Part shown: piece by piece, positions 6,320-7,926 of the stretch
Numbering within the stretch: the first letter of the stretch is position 1
Layout: every line of letters begins with the position of its first letter
DNA from: Acidobacteriaceae bacterium
Lineage (GTDB): Bacteria > Acidobacteriota > Terriglobia > Terriglobales > Acidobacteriaceae
Direction of reading: 5' to 3'
DNA length: 7,926 nt
Assembly: GCA_003166055.1 (NCBI GenBank)
Contig: PMWR01000320.1
Coordinates: forward strand, 75,777 to 83,702
Position numbers and translations under genes: made by a program
The notes under the pieces: generated by a model
The model's input: the letters and a program-made list of their open reading frames with translations, nothing else
Told to the model about the DNA's origin: nothing
Databases searched by the model: none

Positions 6320-7926
6320 ATGATTACATCGGATCATTGTCATCGTACTCCTGAACCGCAGGGTCTTTATCACCCACGGAATGAGCATGATGCCTGCGGT
6401 ATGGGCCTAGTTGCCAGCATTCGCGGCGAGAAGAGCCACCAGATTATCCGCAAAGGTCTCGAGGTCCTCATCAACCTCACCCATCGCGGCGCCTCGGGCT
6501 GCGATCCGGAGACCGGCGACGGCGCCGGCATCCTCATCCAGGTTCCGCACACGTTCTTCTCCCGCGAGTGCGGCGAACTCGGAATGCAGTTGCCCGAGCC
6601 GGGCGCGTATGGCGTGGCGATGTGCTTTCTCCCCGTCGACAAACACAGCCGCTTGCAGTGCGAGGGCGTTCTTGAGCGCATTGCGCGCGAGGAAGGCATC
6701 AACGTGCTCGGTTGGCGCGATACGCCGGTGAACGGCGACGCGATCGGCCGGGAAGCGCGCGCCTCACAGCCCTACATCGAGCAGCTTTTTGTCAGCCGCC
6801 CCGGTGGCCTGGCCGACGAAGATGCCTTCGAGCGCCTGCTCTACCGCGTGCGACGCCGCGCCGAGAACGAGATTGCCGCCTCGGAGATTGAGGGGAAGGA
6901 GAACTTCTACATCCCGTCCTTCTCCTGCCGCACCATCATCTACAAGGGCCTTATGCTGGCGCCGCAGATCGAAAAGTTCTATATCGAGCTGGCCAACCCG
7001 CTGACCGCGAGCGCGCTTTGCCTGGTTCACCAGCGCTTCTCCACCAACACCTTTCCGAGCTGGAAACTCGCACACCCCTATCGCTACATTGCGCATAACG
7101 GCGAAATCAACACCGTGCGCGGCAACGTGAGCTGGATGAATGCCCGCCAGTCTGTATTTGAGAGCCCGGCCTTCGGCAGGAAGATCGACGACCTCTATCC
7201 GATTGTGGTCCCAGACGGCTCCGACTCCGCCTCGCTCGACAACGCGGCGGAATTCCTTTTCCTCTCCGGCCGTTCCCTGCCCCATGTGATGGCCATGCTG
7301 ATTCCCGAGGCCTGGTCCGGCAATCCGGACATGGACGAGGAGAAGCGCGCCTTCTACGAGTACCACGCCTCGCTGATGGAGCCCTGGGACGGTCCCGCAG
7401 CCATTGCGTTCACCGATGGCCGCGTCATCGGCGCTACGCTCGACCGCAACGGCCTGCGCCCCGGCCGCTACATCGTCACCAAGGACGACCTGGTGGTACT
7501 GGCCTCCGAAGCCGGCGTTCTGGAAGTGCCGGATGAAGACATTCGCAAGAAGGGCCGCCTGCAGCCGGGCCGCATGTTCCTTGTCGACACGGTGCAGAAG
7601 CGCATCATCTCTGACGCCGAGATCAAGAAAGACCTGGCCGGCCGCCAGCCCTACGCTGCCTGGCTCAAGGACCAGCAGATTACGCTCGATCATCTGCCCG
7701 AGCCGTCGCGCGTGATTGCGTCGAATCATGAAACGCTGCTGCGCCGCCAGCGTGCTTACGGCTACAGCGAAGAAGATTTGAGAATCCTGCTGGGCCCCAT
7801 GGGCGCGAAGGGCGAAGAGCCGATCGGCTCCATGGGAACCGACACGCCGTTGGCCTGTCTCTCCGACCGTCCTCAGCCGCTGTTCAACTACTTCAAGCAG
7901 TTGTTCGCGCAGGTCACCAATCCGCC
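6320..7926 (+). CDS. gltB: Glutamate synthase large subunit (GltB), 5' part
   Basis: The frame runs 535 codons from ATG 6320 to the window edge with no stop; intact GltB proteins have about 1500 residues. It forms two glutamate from glutamine and 2-oxoglutarate, the GOGAT half of ammonium assimilation. The N-terminal class II glutamine amidotransferase domain is complete. NEHDACGMG places the catalytic Cys at residue 26, so residues 1-25 are the propeptide removed on maturation. THRGA and TGDGAG follow (about 55-75), then HQRFSTNTFPSW (237-248), NGEINTVRGN (260-269), PDGSDSASLDN (298-308) and NGLRPGRY. The central domain begins near 475 with RQRAYGY and reaches EPIGSMGTDTP (500-510). The FMN and iron-sulfur parts lie beyond the window. 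It is transcribed away from rfbB, and a small-subunit gene, if linked, would lie downstream. Confidence 0.97.
   Translation, partial: MITSDHCHRTPEPQGLYHPRNEHDACGMGLVASIRGEKSHQIIRKGLEVLINLTHRGASGCDPETGDGAGILIQVPHTFFSRECGELGMQLPEPGAYGVAMCFLPVDKHSRLQCEGVLERIAREEGINVLGWRDTPVNGDAIGREARASQPYIEQLFVSRPGGLADEDAFERLLYRVRRRAENEIAASEIEGKENFYIPSFSCRTIIYKGLMLAPQIEKFYIELANPLTASALCLVHQRFSTNTFPSWKLAHPYRYIAHNGEINTVRGNVSWMNARQSVFESPAFGRKIDDLYPIVVPDGSDSASLDNAAEFLFLSGRSLPHVMAMLIPEAWSGNPDMDEEKRAFYEYHASLMEPWDGPAAIAFTDGRVIGATLDRNGLRPGRYIVTKDDLVVLASEAGVLEVPDEDIRKKGRLQPGRMFLVDTVQKRIISDAEIKKDLAGRQPYAAWLKDQQITLDHLPEPSRVIASNHETLLRRQRAYGYSEEDLRILLGPMGAKGEEPIGSMGTDTPLACLSDRPQPLFNYFKQLFAQVTNP

Noticed and set aside
6275..6343. 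22-codon minus-strand frame with AGGAG four bases before its ATG, a possible leader peptide for rfbB
   Set aside because: Its start lies inside the gltB coding region, the peptide shows no attenuation-type codon run, and no terminator hairpin follows it convincingly.
6764..7729. Long minus-strand open frame of 321 codons
   Set aside because: It lies wholly antisense to the clear gltB frame, whose family motifs run throughout; it is a by-product of high GC third positions.

Overview
The window looks like chromosomal DNA of a GC-rich bacterium, most likely an acidobacterium of the Terriglobia type. That assignment is inferred mainly from the first gene: an Ig-like repeat surface protein whose tail (hydrophobic stretch, RKRRR, second hydrophobic stretch, TGCGGSSS, short beta-strand end) I know from acidobacterial genomes. 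I see no rRNA, tRNA, CRISPR array, insertion sequence or integrase, so this is mostly ordinary chromosome with one clearly damaged locus.

Layout. (1) 1-1158, plus strand: 3' part of a secreted or surface Ig-like protein, closed by a perfect 14-bp hairpin at 1187-1220. (2) 1221-1453: no recognisable gene. (3) 1454-3484: a small molybdoenzyme-maturation locus, with a MocA-like nucleotidyltransferase on the minus strand diverging from an XdhC-family gene on the plus strand. Between them lies an unadvertised 59-codon reading frame (2141-2320) that reads as the extreme C-terminus of a xanthine dehydrogenase family molybdopterin-binding subunit; the other roughly 90% of that enzyme is absent. (4) 3522-6054, minus strand: rfbB-rfbA-rfbC, an operon for dTDP-sugar (L-rhamnose precursor) synthesis with 4-base ATGA overlaps at both junctions; rfbD is not present. 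(5) 6055-6319: divergent control region with three small palindromes. (6) 6320-7926, plus strand: first 535 codons of gltB, the large subunit of glutamate synthase, running off the window.

How the genes fit together. MocA and XdhC both serve enzymes of the xanthine dehydrogenase / aldehyde oxidoreductase family: MocA makes the cytosine dinucleotide form of the molybdenum cofactor, and XdhC binds, sulfurates and delivers it. Finding both beside a fragment of their client suggests that a complete xdh operon once stood here and was cut down by deletion or rearrangement. The rfb genes convert glucose-1-phosphate and dTTP to dTDP-4-keto-L-rhamnose for cell-surface polysaccharide. gltB belongs to ammonium assimilation and only shares a divergent promoter region with rfbB.

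Most notable points: the xdh fragment with its own excellent ribosome binding site; and rfbB, whose best-placed start codon reads ACG and whose reading frame stays open right across the divergent control region to the gltB start.
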